Positions 34,311-42,947 of a stretch of 43,355 nt of DNA are shown one piece after another (the stretch's first letter is position 1; each line of letters starts with the position of its first letter). The DNA is taken from assembly GCA_028287745.1 (NCBI GenBank), contig JAQBPB010000009.1, forward strand, positions 1-43,355. Reading direction: 5' to 3'. Position numbers and translations under genes: made by a program. The notes below the pieces were generated by a model. That model had not been told where the DNA came from, ran no database searches, and saw only the letters and a list, made by a program, of their open reading frames with translations. Origin of the DNA: Chloroflexota bacterium (lineage in GTDB: Bacteria; Chloroflexota; Chloroflexia; Chloroheliales; Chloroheliaceae).

Positions 34311-34584
34311 TTTTACTCCTCCTTGGTATTACGTCCCATAAATATATAAAAGTAACGGTCCGGAAGAATGGCGCAGTCTAAAATAACACAAACTTGACCT
34401 TAAACTGTACATTCCGGCCCTGAGCCAGTCCCCATAAATAGCCTTGTAGGTTTGATAAACCAACATCCTGAAAGATGATAATTGGCTTTAGCATAGCATA
34501 ACTTACGGCAAGCAGCAGTTACAACGACTAAAAAAGACTAAAAAAAGATTAGGATTAAATTAAATTCGGAGTCTAAAGCATAAA
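34311..34584. other. Non-coding gap between two lipoprotein genes
   Basis: AT-rich; holds the upstream region of the hydrolase gene. No gene or known RNA recognised. Confidence 0.4.
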
Positions 34585-34629
34585 GGAAAAACCGGCTGAA
34601 ATTTTTAATTTTGAAAGCTCAGCCGGTTT
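34585..34629 (-). terminator. Terminator of the Pro/Thr-linker lipoprotein gene
   Basis: An 11-bp stem AAACCGGCTGA (34589-34599) with TCAGCCGGTTT (34619-34629), followed on the minus strand by TTTTCCTTT. Confidence 0.8.
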
Positions 34630-34668
34630 ATAATTACTTTAGTGTCGGAATAATACAGTCGAATAATA

Positions 34669-35370
34669 CTATTTGACCGGCGTAGGGGTTGGCTGTGTGC
34701 CGGGCATAAACACACTGGTAAAAGCTTGCAGCAGCCCGGTCCCTGATACCGCTATCGCCACGCTCTTTTTCCCGGCAATCTGGTCGGTGACGCTTTTGAG
34801 GACGTCCGCCGGAATACCGGCCGCCGCCGCCTGTTTGATAAAGTCGTCGTTGTAGGGCTGGATAGCAACCAGGGCCTGGGTGCTATCCCTGGTAAGCAAG
34901 CCTAAAAACTGCTGGCCTTGCTTGGTCAACAGGTCTGAGCCGGATAGGCCAGGGATAATCGAGAGTGGTTTAAAGTTAGCCGCCTGGAGCGTTTTTGAAT
35001 AATTGGCTGCGAAGGTGTCCAGGTCCTCGTTTGAGGCGTAGAGGTTAATTTGCAAAGCGCTGGTGCTGGTGGCCGGGATACCGGCAGCCTGTAGCAGGAT
35101 GCTGAGAGCTGTGACATCTAATGTTACCTGGGTTGCGCCGGACGGCGGCGGCACGACCGGCGGTTCGGCCGGGGCGGCTATGCCGGTTGGCGCCGGGACG
35201 GCGGTAGGACTGCTGGGAAGCGGTGTCGCGGTAGGCGCAATGGTCGGCACTGGAGTAGGTACCGGGGTGGCGGTGGGAGCCGGAGTAGCCGTAGGCGCTT
35301 CTCCACAGGCTACCAATCCGCCGAGTAGCAGCAGGCAGGCCAGACCCAGTAAAAGACTTTTTCGTAACAT
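34669..35370 (-). CDS. Lipoprotein with Pro/Thr linker, unknown domain
   Basis: A 233-residue lipoprotein. The ATG at 35370 is chosen because AAGGAG lies 7 bases upstream; the longer frame has no ribosome site. A signal peptide (MLRKSLLLGLACLLLLGGL) ends in the lipobox LVAC. A linker of about 50 residues made of TPxPTPxP-like repeats follows, typical of Chloroflexota surface lipoproteins. The remaining 150 residues form a soluble domain (LDVTALSILLQAAGIPATST, VAIQPYNDDFIKQAAAAGIP) that was not recognised. It would face outward, anchored in the membrane. Divergent from hslU. Confidence 0.8.
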   Translation of the reverse strand: MLRKSLLLGLACLLLLGGLVACGEAPTATPAPTATPVPTPVPTIAPTATPLPSSPTAVPAPTGIAAPAEPPVVPPPSGATQVTLDVTALSILLQAAGIPATSTSALQINLYASNEDLDTFAANYSKTLQAANFKPLSIIPGLSGSDLLTKQGQQFLGLLTRDSTQALVAIQPYNDDFIKQAAAAGIPADVLKSVTDQIAGKKSVAIAVSGTGLLQAFTSVFMPGTQPTPTPVK

Positions 35371-35514
35371 TATTTTCTCCTTGCAATTGCGAGACTGAAG
35401 TTTCGTCTCAATGTAGCAGTCAGCCATATAGTGTATAATAGCAAGATAAGTGCTATCAGCGCCAGGTTTGGTGCGGGTAGCGTTTGGAGAGGCTTTTCAC
35501 AAGCCGGGAGTAGT

Positions 35515-35520
35515 TATAAT
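35515..35520 (+). promoter_or_regulatory. Candidate -10 box for hslU
   Basis: TATAAT about 120 bases before the hslU start, with a weak TTTTCA 15 bases upstream. A second TATAAT lies at 35434-35439. Confidence 0.35.
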
Positions 35521-35640
35521 GCACGACTTTCGCGTTAGAGCCTTAGAAATAAAAACAATAATCTATAAGCTGAAACATAGTAATTATGCCAGGCGAAAGT
35601 CTTTATAAAGAATAGAAAAGAAGTTTGAAAGTTGAAGATA

Positions 35641-37206
35641 ATGGATAGGCCGGGCCGGGGAGCAAGCCGCCGCAAGCGGGAAGGTCAAGAAGATCAAGTC
35701 ACACCCGTTCTGGCTAACCTAACACCGGCTCAAATCGTAGCTGAACTGGATAAATTTATTGTCGGGCAAAAAGACGCCAAGCGGGCGGTAGCAATCGCTT
35801 TGCGCAACCGCTATCGCCGCCAGCAGCTTGACGAAGAAATGCGCAACGAAATTGCCCCCAAGAACATTATGATGATTGGCCCTACCGGTGTCGGCAAGAC
35901 CGAAATAGCCCGCCGGATGGCAAAATTGATTGACGCGCCTTTTATTAAAGTTGAAGCAACCAAATTCACTGAAGTCGGTTACGTTGGACGTGACGTTGAC
36001 TCGATTATACGAGATCTGGTTGAAGTCAGCATTTCGATGGTCCATGATGAAAAACTGCGCGAAGTCCGGCCCCAGGCCGAAGGCGCGGCTACCGAGAAAT
36101 TAATCGGGTACCTGGTCCAGCAGCTTTATTACAAAGATCAAATCAAGAAACCTTTCCCCCGCCATTTCCAGCTTATTGAAGTCAGCCCGAATCCTGCCCC
36201 GGCCGAAGTTAGCAACCTGGCTGACGTTGTCGAAGCCGGTAAAGCTGCCGATGCTGTAAGCGACAACCTGGCTGAGGATAGCGAAAAGTTAGCCATTACA
36301 CCCGAAGAAGCCCGCTTGCTCCAGCGCCGCCGCCGCCGGGTTGCAGCCATGCTGCGCCAGAATAAGCTGGAAGAACAGACCGTTGAAATTGACCTGGACG
36401 AAGAACCTTTCAATGGCATGATCGAGTTTATGGCCGGGCTGAATACTGATGATAGCGCCGATAATCTCCAGGACTTCATGGATAACCTGGGCTCGCTGAC
36501 GCGCCACCGCTCGCGGCGGGTTTCGGTCAAAGAAGCCCGGCGCATTCTGATTAACGAAGAAGCCAACAAGCTGATTGATTTTGACGGTGTGGTGGATGCC
36601 TCGATACAGCGGACCGAACAGTTAGGGGTAGTCTTCCTGGACGAAATTGATAAAGTGGTTGGCAACGGGAACGAAACCGGCCCGGACGTTTCAGGTGAAG
36701 GGGTCCAGCGTGACTTGTTGCCGATTGTCGAAGGTTCGACCGTTATGACCCGCTACGGCCCGGTCAAAAGCGACCATATCTTATTTATCGCGGCCGGGGC
36801 CTTTCATAACGCTAAACCGTCCGACCTGATACCGGAACTGCAAGGCCGCTTTCCCTTGCGCGTGGAACTCGAAAGCCTGGACCAGGATGACCTTAAAGAA
36901 ATCCTGACCAAGCCTGAAAACGCCCTCACCAAGCAGTATACGGCCCTGCTAGGTACCGAAAATGTCACGCTTACCTTTGAAGAATCTGGCCTGGACGAAA
37001 TGGCCCGGATCGCGGCCGAAGTGAATGAGCGCACCGAAGACATCGGGGCGCGGCGGCTGCACACTATCATGGAGAATGTGCTCGAAGAAATTTCTTTCAC
37101 AGCGACTGACCATAGCGGCGAAACTTTTGTGATTGACCAGAAGTATGTCCTTGAACGTGTCGGTGAACTGGTGGAAGACGAGGACCTGAGCCGTTACATT
37201 CTGTAA
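35641..37206 (+). CDS. hslU: ATP-dependent protease ATPase subunit HslU (ClpY)
   Basis: A 521-residue AAA+ unfoldase counted from the ATG at 35641 (a TTG three codons earlier is less likely). Walker A GPTGVGKT is at about residues 80-87 and Walker B VVFLDEIDKV near 330. The family-specific I-domain insertion lies between them, and sensor and C-domain motifs (ERTEDIGARRLHTIMENVLE) follow. The C-terminus is EDLSRYIL, the tail that docks into HslV and switches on its peptidase, so a working HslV partner is expected. Yet hslV is not upstream, as it usually is, nor anywhere in the window. A basic extension of about 25 residues precedes the usual N-terminus. The ribosome site is weak. Confidence 0.95.
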   Translation: MDRPGRGASRRKREGQEDQVTPVLANLTPAQIVAELDKFIVGQKDAKRAVAIALRNRYRRQQLDEEMRNEIAPKNIMMIGPTGVGKTEIARRMAKLIDAPFIKVEATKFTEVGYVGRDVDSIIRDLVEVSISMVHDEKLREVRPQAEGAATEKLIGYLVQQLYYKDQIKKPFPRHFQLIEVSPNPAPAEVSNLADVVEAGKAADAVSDNLAEDSEKLAITPEEARLLQRRRRRVAAMLRQNKLEEQTVEIDLDEEPFNGMIEFMAGLNTDDSADNLQDFMDNLGSLTRHRSRRVSVKEARRILINEEANKLIDFDGVVDASIQRTEQLGVVFLDEIDKVVGNGNETGPDVSGEGVQRDLLPIVEGSTVMTRYGPVKSDHILFIAAGAFHNAKPSDLIPELQGRFPLRVELESLDQDDLKEILTKPENALTKQYTALLGTENVTLTFEESGLDEMARIAAEVNERTEDIGARRLHTIMENVLEEISFTATDHSGETFVIDQKYVLERVGELVEDEDLSRYIL

Positions 37207-37234
37207 TTTCGGGGTAGAACGTGGGACGTTAAAC

Positions 37235-37286
37235 GGACCCGGTTAAAGCACTTGCAGGTCGCAAAACCATGGATCAAACCGGGTCC
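37235..37286 (+). terminator. Stem-loop after hslU
   Basis: GGACCCGGTT (37235-37244) pairs with AACCGGGTCC (37277-37286) across a 32-base loop. No strong T-tract, so termination is likely partial. Confidence 0.45.
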
Positions 37287-37357
37287 TTCACACCCATTTA
37301 CCCGACCGGTTATAAGTTTTAGTTTAAACGAAAGTCCAACAAGGAGACTAAGGCCCC

Positions 37358-37807
37358 ATGGAGCTAAACAGCGTCCAGATTCAGCAAATAATACCGCACC
37401 GGTTCCCGTTTCTGCTGGTAGATAAAATTTTAGAAGTAGAGTACGGCAAGCGGGCGGTCGGTATTAAAAACGTAAGCATAAACGAATGGTTCTTCCAGGG
37501 CCATTTCCCGGCCTACCCGGTGATGCCGGGCGTCCTGATAATGGAAGCCCTGGCCCAGGTTGGGGCGGTCGCTTTACTGGGAATGGAAGAATACAAGGGC
37601 CGAATAGCCTTCTTTGGCGGCATGGATGGCGTCCGTTTCAAACGGCAGGTGGTCCCGGGTGACGTGCTGCGGCTGGAAGTGGAAGTGCTGCAATTCCGGG
37701 GTGTGGTCGGCAAGGCCAATGGGATTGCCACGGTTGACGGTAAAGTTGCGGCCCGGGGCGAAATGACCTTCGCGATTGGCCCGGCTGCCGAGCAGAGCGC
37801 CGGTTAA
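37358..37807 (+). CDS. fabZ: 3-hydroxyacyl-ACP dehydratase FabZ
   Basis: A 149-residue hotdog-fold dehydratase that removes water from 3-hydroxyacyl-ACP in fatty acid elongation. The motifs [13 protein letters not shown] and [20 protein letters not shown] carry the catalytic His49 and Glu63. Length is as usual for FabZ. AAGGAG lies upstream of the ATG. No lipid A (lpx) genes are nearby, which fits a general fatty acid role. It is followed after 39 bases by a glycosyltransferase gene on the same strand, so the two may be co-transcribed. Confidence 0.96.
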   Translation: MELNSVQIQQIIPHRFPFLLVDKILEVEYGKRAVGIKNVSINEWFFQGHFPAYPVMPGVLIMEALAQVGAVALLGMEEYKGRIAFFGGMDGVRFKRQVVPGDVLRLEVEVLQFRGVVGKANGIATVDGKVAARGEMTFAIGPAAEQSAG

Positions 37808-37846
37808 GCCCGGTTTTGATTTACGGTTGAAAGCGGTCAGACTAAA

Positions 37847-39115
37847 TTGTCCCTGAATCCCGTAGAAAACAATGCTGCCGGTATTACCAGGCCGGTTGCC
37901 CGCCGCCGCCGGGAGCTCCTGCGTGAGAAGGCTATTACGCTGGCCTGTCGCGGGCTGGCCTGGGGCTTTGATCTGCCCCGGCGCGTCCTGGGGCGGCCGG
38001 TACCTACCCTGCAAAGTCTGCCGCAGGGCGCCCGCGTTCTTATAATCAAGCCCTGTTGCCTGGGAGATGTCATTCTTACTACGGCGACCGTCGCGGCGGT
38101 AGCAAAAGCGCGGCCCGACCTGCGCATAGATTACCTGGTGAGCGAGTGGTCGAGGCCGGTCTTGCTTGGCAATCCCCGGCTGACCCGGCTGGTACCGACC
38201 GGGGTTAATGGCTCTAACCTGGGCTGGAAAACCTGTCTGGGACTGGCCTGGAAGCTCCGCCAGAAAGGCTACCGGGCGGCCCTGGTGCTGGACCGCTCAC
38301 CACGTTTGAACTTACTGCCCTGGCTGGCCGGTATCCCGGTGCGGGCCGGGGTCGATAACCTCTGGCGCGGGTTTGCCCTGAACGTCCGGGCCACCCAATC
38401 AGGCGGTTTGAAACACGAAGCGGAAGTTTACCTGGATGTGGCCCGCGCCCTGGGTGTAACACCACAAGAACCCCGGTTGGAGTTTTTCGTCTCGAAAGAG
38501 GCCGGGGCGAGCTTCCGGCAAAAAGCCCTTAAACTGGGCCTGGACCTGGACCGCCCGGTTGTGACCATTCACCCGGCCGGTGGACAGAATCCCGATACCC
38601 AGGTCCTTTCCAAACGCTGGTTGCCGGAAGGTTTCGCTGAAATTGCTTCCCGCCTGGTAAGCCGGGGCTACCAGGTTATCCTGGTCGGCGCGGACAGCGA
38701 CCGGTCGGTTGTGTCGGCTGTCCAGGATAACCTGGCTAAATCACACGCCGGACAATCTGAAAATGTTATTGATGGGTGCGGTCAGTTTGACCTGGCCGAG
38801 AGCGGGGCGCTACTGGCTCATTCCAGGCTCTTTGTAGGTAACGATACCGGCCTGATGCACCTGGCGGTGGCAGCCGGGACGGACGTTGTGGCGGTCTTTG
38901 GGCCCAGCAGCACGGTAGCCTACGGCCCGTATACGGCCAGAGGCCGCTCGGTTAGCCCTGCCACTCAACAAAGCCTGGCCGGACTACCCCTTAAAGAATA
39001 CCAGGCCCTTTCGCTGGCCGAAGGCGGAATTGCCTCGGTCGGAGTCGAGGCGGTCTGGCAAAAGATTGAAGAATTAACCGGTAGCGCCAGTGATTCTCAA
39101 GCCGTAACTAGTTGA
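37847..39115 (+). CDS. GT9-family (heptosyltransferase-like) glycosyltransferase 1
   Basis: A 422-residue GT-B enzyme of family 9. The N-terminal domain starts with VLIIKPCCLGDVILTTATVAA, the GT9 K/R-x-x-x-x-GD acceptor-side motif. The C-terminal nucleotide-sugar domain has VTIHPAGGQNPDTQ and SRLFVGNDTGLMHLAVAAGT, then VVAVFGPSS. The start is TTG with no strong ribosome site, so the exact N-terminus is uncertain; about 60 basic residues precede the fold. GT9 enzymes classically transfer ADP-heptose to LPS; here no LPS genes are seen, so the acceptor is unknown. Confidence 0.85.
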   Translation: MSLNPVENNAAGITRPVARRRRELLREKAITLACRGLAWGFDLPRRVLGRPVPTLQSLPQGARVLIIKPCCLGDVILTTATVAAVAKARPDLRIDYLVSEWSRPVLLGNPRLTRLVPTGVNGSNLGWKTCLGLAWKLRQKGYRAALVLDRSPRLNLLPWLAGIPVRAGVDNLWRGFALNVRATQSGGLKHEAEVYLDVARALGVTPQEPRLEFFVSKEAGASFRQKALKLGLDLDRPVVTIHPAGGQNPDTQVLSKRWLPEGFAEIASRLVSRGYQVILVGADSDRSVVSAVQDNLAKSHAGQSENVIDGCGQFDLAESGALLAHSRLFVGNDTGLMHLAVAAGTDVVAVFGPSSTVAYGPYTARGRSVSPATQQSLAGLPLKEYQALSLAEGGIASVGVEAVWQKIEELTGSASDSQAVTS

Positions 39116-39207
39116 CATAAATCGCGTATAATTCTGTAGTATAAAATATTTTCAAGTTACCCGTACCACACTTTTGGTTTAAATCCGGTAAAACAGGCAG
39201 CAAGAAG

Positions 39208-40470
39208 ATGTACTTCAAACAGTCGCTAAAAAGAGCGGCCCGCCGCTTATTTCTATGGGGCTTACAGGGAGCCGCCCGGCCAACTTTACGTTATAACGCG
39301 GCCCAACCTGATTTCTCGCACCCTCCCCGCAAGTTGCTCTTAATCCGGCCCGATCACCTGGGTGATGTTTTGTTGCTTACCCCGGCCCTGGCTGTCTTGC
39401 GCAAAGCGCTTCCTCATACTGAAATTACCGTGATGGTTTCGCCCTCCGGCGCAGCCTCGCTGGAAAACAACCCGCACATTGACCGGGTAGTCCGGTGTGA
39501 CTTTCCCGGCATGAACCGGCAGGCCACTACTAACCCGCTTTCTCCCTACCTGTATGCCCTGGAACAGTCTCGCCAGTTGCGGGCCAAAGGCTATGATGCG
39601 GCAATAAACTTCCGCTATGATTACTGGTGGGGCGCCCTTTTGCTGTTCCTGGCTGATATCCCGGTGCGATTAGGCTACAAATGGCCCGAGTCCCAGCGGT
39701 TCTTGACTCACCAGGTGCCCCTGGCTTCCGGTTCGGCCGGTTTACCGGGTATTCCTGTAATTCCCTTTTCGCAATCCCAGAAACATAGTGTGGCGGTAAA
39801 CCTTAACCTGGTCCGGTACTTTCTGAAACTTTTCGGCCAGACTCCTGCCCTGGACGAAGCCGATACCGGCCTGCACTACCGGCCCTCTTCCGATGACGAG
39901 CGCTATATCCGGCTGCAATTGTCGGAATGGGGCATCAGCCGGAATCAAAAGCTGGTCGCGATTCATCCCGGTACGGGGGCCACTATCAAGCTCTGGACGG
40001 TGAACGGTTTTGCGGCGGTGGCCGATGCCCTGGCGGCTAAACACGGCGTGCGGGTGGTCTTTACCGGTGGGTCGGCTGAAAAGGGCCTGATTAACAACAT
40101 TCTAAAAGCCTGTCAGACCGAACACCTGCACCTGGACAGTTCCGGCTGGTGGGGCCGCCTGGCGGCGCTGTTTGCCCGCTGTGACCTGGTAATCGGCCTG
40201 GATAGCGGCCCGCTGCACCTGGCCGTAGCGGCCGGGACGCCCAGCATTCACCTGTTCGGCCCGACCGACCCGGCTATCTTTGGCCCCTGGGGCGACCCGG
40301 CCCAGCACCGGGTGATCCTGACTGAAGTTGACCTACCCTGCCAGCCCTGTGGCGTCCTGGATTTCCAGCGGACCTGCCACAAAGGCGGCTATTGCCTGCG
40401 CACCATCAAACCGGCCCAGGTCCTCTCCGCCGCCGAAGAACTTATCGCCTCCCGCGACCGCCGCAGCTAA
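39208..40470 (+). CDS. GT9-family (heptosyltransferase-like) glycosyltransferase 2
   Basis: A 420-residue GT9 enzyme, a divergent sister of the preceding gene. N-terminal motif KLLLIRPDHLGDVLLLTPAL; C-terminal motifs VAIHPGTGATIKLW and CDLVIGLDSGPLHLAVAAGT, then SIHLFGPTDP. The C-terminus has the cysteine cluster LPCQPCG ... TCHKGGYC common in GT9 proteins. The 92-base gap before it holds TTGACA (39112-39117) and TATAAT (39127-39132) only 9 bases apart, too close to act together, so an independent promoter is uncertain. It converges on the UbiA gene with 8 bases between the stops. Confidence 0.88.
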   Translation: MYFKQSLKRAARRLFLWGLQGAARPTLRYNAAQPDFSHPPRKLLLIRPDHLGDVLLLTPALAVLRKALPHTEITVMVSPSGAASLENNPHIDRVVRCDFPGMNRQATTNPLSPYLYALEQSRQLRAKGYDAAINFRYDYWWGALLLFLADIPVRLGYKWPESQRFLTHQVPLASGSAGLPGIPVIPFSQSQKHSVAVNLNLVRYFLKLFGQTPALDEADTGLHYRPSSDDERYIRLQLSEWGISRNQKLVAIHPGTGATIKLWTVNGFAAVADALAAKHGVRVVFTGGSAEKGLINNILKACQTEHLHLDSSGWWGRLAALFARCDLVIGLDSGPLHLAVAAGTPSIHLFGPTDPAIFGPWGDPAQHRVILTEVDLPCQPCGVLDFQRTCHKGGYCLRTIKPAQVLSAAEELIASRDRRS

Positions 40471-40478
40471 CCCGGCCC

Positions 40479-41324
40479 TTATAAATTCAGGGCGGCCAAC
40501 CACCCGGCCGCTGTTAAAAAAGTTGAAACGCAACTCAGCTTCCAGGTAAGCTCCAGGGCTTGCTGGCGGGGCAAGCGCCGGTACAGCAGGATATTAACTA
40601 AAACCACCACCCAGGCCATTATTCCCAGAACCTCAATCCAGGTCCGGTTTACCGGCAAGACCCGGCTCAAACCTATGCACAGCAGCGGTGCCAGCGAAAA
40701 GAGCAGCCAGACCGCCTGCCGGGTCTTTCGGGTACCCAGGCGATGGGCCAGGCCACGCGAGGCGTGCCGGGCGCGGTCCGTTTCTATATCGGGCAGGGCG
40801 TTTGCCAGGTTTATGCCGATGGTCAGCAGCAGGGCCGGTGGATAGAGCCAGAGTAAGACCGGCTGAAACTGGCCTAAAGCCGCCCATAAAAAAAGCAGGT
40901 AAGTCGAGAAAGAAATGAAGTACGGCACCCAGCTAAGATAAGAGTCTTTGAGGCGAAGGTCGTAAAGCAGGCCGGAGGTAGTGGCGGCGAAAGCCAGCAA
41001 GGCGGCGCCTGGTGCGAGGGTAAAGTACAGGGCCACCTGGCAGGCCAGCAGGACGATTACCAGACCGAAAGCCAGGTCAGGTGAAATCTGGCCGCTGGGT
41101 ATCGGTTTATCCGGTTGGGTCAGGGCGTCGCGGTTCCGGTCTACATAGTCGTTTGCCAGGCCAATCGCGGCATGACCGCACATCACGACCAGCCAGGTCC
41201 GGGCCAGCGCCCAGCCGTCAGGTTGGCCGCCGGTCGCCAAAAACCCGAATACCAGGGTAGCGATAGCTACCATAATATTCGGGAAAAGGTGCGTGGCCCT
41301 TAAAATCCCGGTAAGAGTACTCAT
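40479..41324 (-). CDS. UbiA-superfamily prenyltransferase
   Basis: A 281-residue membrane enzyme with about eight helices. Both aspartate-rich, Mg2+-prenyl-diphosphate-binding motifs are visible: NDYVDRNRD at residues 58-66 and DIETD near 190. UbiA-family enzymes attach a prenyl chain to quinone precursors, glycerol phosphate, tetrapyrroles or other acceptors; the acceptor cannot be read from sequence. Its ATG overlaps the stop of the upstream small membrane protein gene by 4 bases (ATGA), so the two are translationally coupled. The protein starts close to the first helix, as usual for the family. Confidence 0.9.
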   Translation of the reverse strand: MSTLTGILRATHLFPNIMVAIATLVFGFLATGGQPDGWALARTWLVVMCGHAAIGLANDYVDRNRDALTQPDKPIPSGQISPDLAFGLVIVLLACQVALYFTLAPGAALLAFAATTSGLLYDLRLKDSYLSWVPYFISFSTYLLFLWAALGQFQPVLLWLYPPALLLTIGINLANALPDIETDRARHASRGLAHRLGTRKTRQAVWLLFSLAPLLCIGLSRVLPVNRTWIEVLGIMAWVVVLVNILLYRRLPRQQALELTWKLSCVSTFLTAAGWLAALNL

Positions 41325-41803
41325 TTTTTACGGGAAGGTTTGGGAGGCGGCAGTGGGAAGAATCTTTCGCGCTGCCGGTACAGCAGCAAACCGCACAGCA
41401 GGGAAATAATCACCAGGCTGGTCCCGGCAATGGTCAGGGTTGGAGGCAGCAGCCCCAGAAACAGGAAGGGTACCGCAAAAAAGAGGTAGGTCGCCAGCGC
41501 AATCACCGCTCCCCAGAAGGCCAGCTTATCGTAGCGTGGCAGGTACCAAATCAGCCAGATTTCGACCATCATCATTACGGAAGCCGCCGGGAGAATCCGG
41601 AACTTGTTATCGGGGTCCGAGTCAGTGATCGAAATAAGGACCATCCAGAGGGTAGCTAGCAGGGTAAGGCCCAGGACACCGACTACGAAGAGGGTTTCCC
41701 AGTCGCCCTTGCGCCAGGCGGTTTTGGCCGGTTGGCCGGTTTGGGTATATTCGGCTGGTTTCTGCCCGGAAGTATGGGTGGGCGGTGGAGTTTTAGTTGC
41801 CAT
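41321..41803 (-). CDS. Small four-helix membrane protein coupled to UbiA
   Basis: A 160-residue protein with a polar Thr/Pro/Lys-rich N-terminus (about 40 residues) and four hydrophobic segments (near residues 41-60, 75-87, 92-112 and 118-140), ending in a basic RKK tail. No family recognised. The stop codon overlaps the UbiA start (ATGA), so it is probably made with UbiA and may be its partner, though that is inference. No Shine-Dalgarno sequence is seen before its ATG. Confidence 0.75.
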   Translation of the reverse strand: MATKTPPPTHTSGQKPAEYTQTGQPAKTAWRKGDWETLFVVGVLGLTLLATLWMVLISITDSDPDNKFRILPAASVMMMVEIWLIWYLPRYDKLAFWGAVIALATYLFFAVPFLFLGLLPPTLTIAGTSLVIISLLCGLLLYRQRERFFPLPPPKPSRKK

Positions 41804-41895
41804 TTTGACCGGTTTACATAACTACATTGAAAGTAAAAGGTAGGCCGCAACTTTAATGCGTAAAGCCCGGTATTTACTCCAGGCCATTTTAAGAC

Positions 41896-41904
41896 TGATA
41901 TAAC
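41896..41904 (+). promoter_or_regulatory. Extended -10 element before the structured RNA candidate
   Basis: TGA-TATAAC on the plus strand, which would start an RNA near 41911, just ahead of the structured element at 41945. No good -35. Confidence 0.3.
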
Positions 41905-41944
41905 TCCAAACTAGAGGCCAGGCTGCCGGGTAGGCAACCGGCCC

Positions 41945-42022
41945 ACTCCTGCCATCCTATACCGCCCTGAGGGCATCCAGGGGTTACCCTGGTTCCTCTA
42001 TTCCGGTGCAGGATGGCAGAGT
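41945..42022 (+). ncRNA. Candidate structured RNA with branched stem
   Basis: A 13-bp outer stem with one bulged C (ACTCCTGCCATCCT at 41945-41958 with AGGATGGCAGAGT at 42010-42022) encloses an inner ACCG/CGGT helix and two hairpins. The hairpins are GCCC-TGA-GGGC (41964-41974) and CCAGGG-GTTA-CCCTGG (41977-41992). On the plus strand TTCTCTTTT follows. The strand is uncertain; on the minus strand it would lie in the leader of the UbiA operon. No known RNA family was recognised. Confidence 0.4.
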
Positions 42023-42080
42023 TCTCTTTTCCACTCTCGATCAAGCTTAACGCCTTATGTTTGCGTTAGTCGTTCAAAAA

Positions 42081-42947
42081 TTAATTTGATTTGCGGCGAG
42101 TGAAAATTACTTCGTTCAGGCTGCCGGTGCGATAGCCGTCCAGATCCAGCGAGACAAAGGCGTAGCCAATCTGATGCAACCCCTGAGAAATTTTCTTGCG
42201 GGTCGTTTCTTCCAGGAACTGGCTGAAGTCGGACGGGCGAATTTCAATCCGGGCCATATCCCCGTGATGGCGTACTCTGACCCCGACAAAGCCCATATCC
42301 TGCATAAATTCTTCGGCCCGGCCCACTTTTTCAAGCGCTTCGACCGTTACGGGCGTACCATAGGGAATACGGGAGGACAGGCAAGCGGCGGCCGGTTTGT
42401 TCCAGGTGGGCAAGCCCAGGGCTTTTGAGAGCGCCCGGATGTCGGCTTTAGTAAAACCGGCTTCGACCAGCGGGCTGCGGACCTGTAATTCCTTACCGGC
42501 GCGCTGGCCGGGCCGGTGGTCGCCCTTATCGTCCAGGTTGAACCCGTCAGCGATATAAGCAAAGCCTTGCGTCTGGGCCATTTCGGTCAGTTCAGTATAG
42601 AGAGTACTTTTGCAGTAATAGCAGCGGTTGGGGCTGTTCTCTACATAGCCTTCTTTTTCAATTTCATTGGTGTAGGTGACGAGCAGGCGCACGCCCATTT
42701 CCTCGGCGTGTTTCTTCGCCAGTTCGACCTCACGCGGGGGCACTGAAGGCGAGATAGCCAGGCAGCCCGCGCCTTTTTCCGGTCCCAGCACTTCGTGGGC
42801 TACTTTCAGGACCAGGGCGCTATCTACGCCGCCGCTATAGGCTACCAGTACGCTTTGGAGTTCATTTATAACCGCTACCAGGCGTTCGGCTTTAGCTTCT
42901 AATTCAGGTTCAACATTTATATTTAGATTATTAATTTTAAGGCTCAT
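42081..42947 (-). CDS. larE: LarE-type ATP-dependent sacrificial sulfur transferase
   Basis: A 288-residue PP-loop enzyme. The adenylating motif SGGVDS is at residues 38-43. The family cysteine lies in PAAACLSSRIPYG (Cys189), matching the sacrificial cysteine of LarE, and a CYYC pair (Cys109, Cys112) is also present, so an iron-sulfur cluster version is possible. LarE supplies sulfur for the nickel-pincer cofactor of lactate racemase and related epimerases. No larB, larC or larA is in the window, so its partners must be elsewhere or its role differs. No clear ribosome site precedes the ATG. Confidence 0.9.
   Translation of the reverse strand: MSLKINNLNINVEPELEAKAERLVAVINELQSVLVAYSGGVDSALVLKVAHEVLGPEKGAGCLAISPSVPPREVELAKKHAEEMGVRLLVTYTNEIEKEGYVENSPNRCYYCKSTLYTELTEMAQTQGFAYIADGFNLDDKGDHRPGQRAGKELQVRSPLVEAGFTKADIRALSKALGLPTWNKPAAACLSSRIPYGTPVTVEALEKVGRAEEFMQDMGFVGVRVRHHGDMARIEIRPSDFSQFLEETTRKKISQGLHQIGYAFVSLDLDGYRTGSLNEVIFTRRKSN

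Noticed and set aside
39112..39132. Promoter from TTGACA and TATAAT between the GT9 genes
   Set aside because: The hexamers are only 9 bases apart, too close for sigma-70; one or both may be chance.
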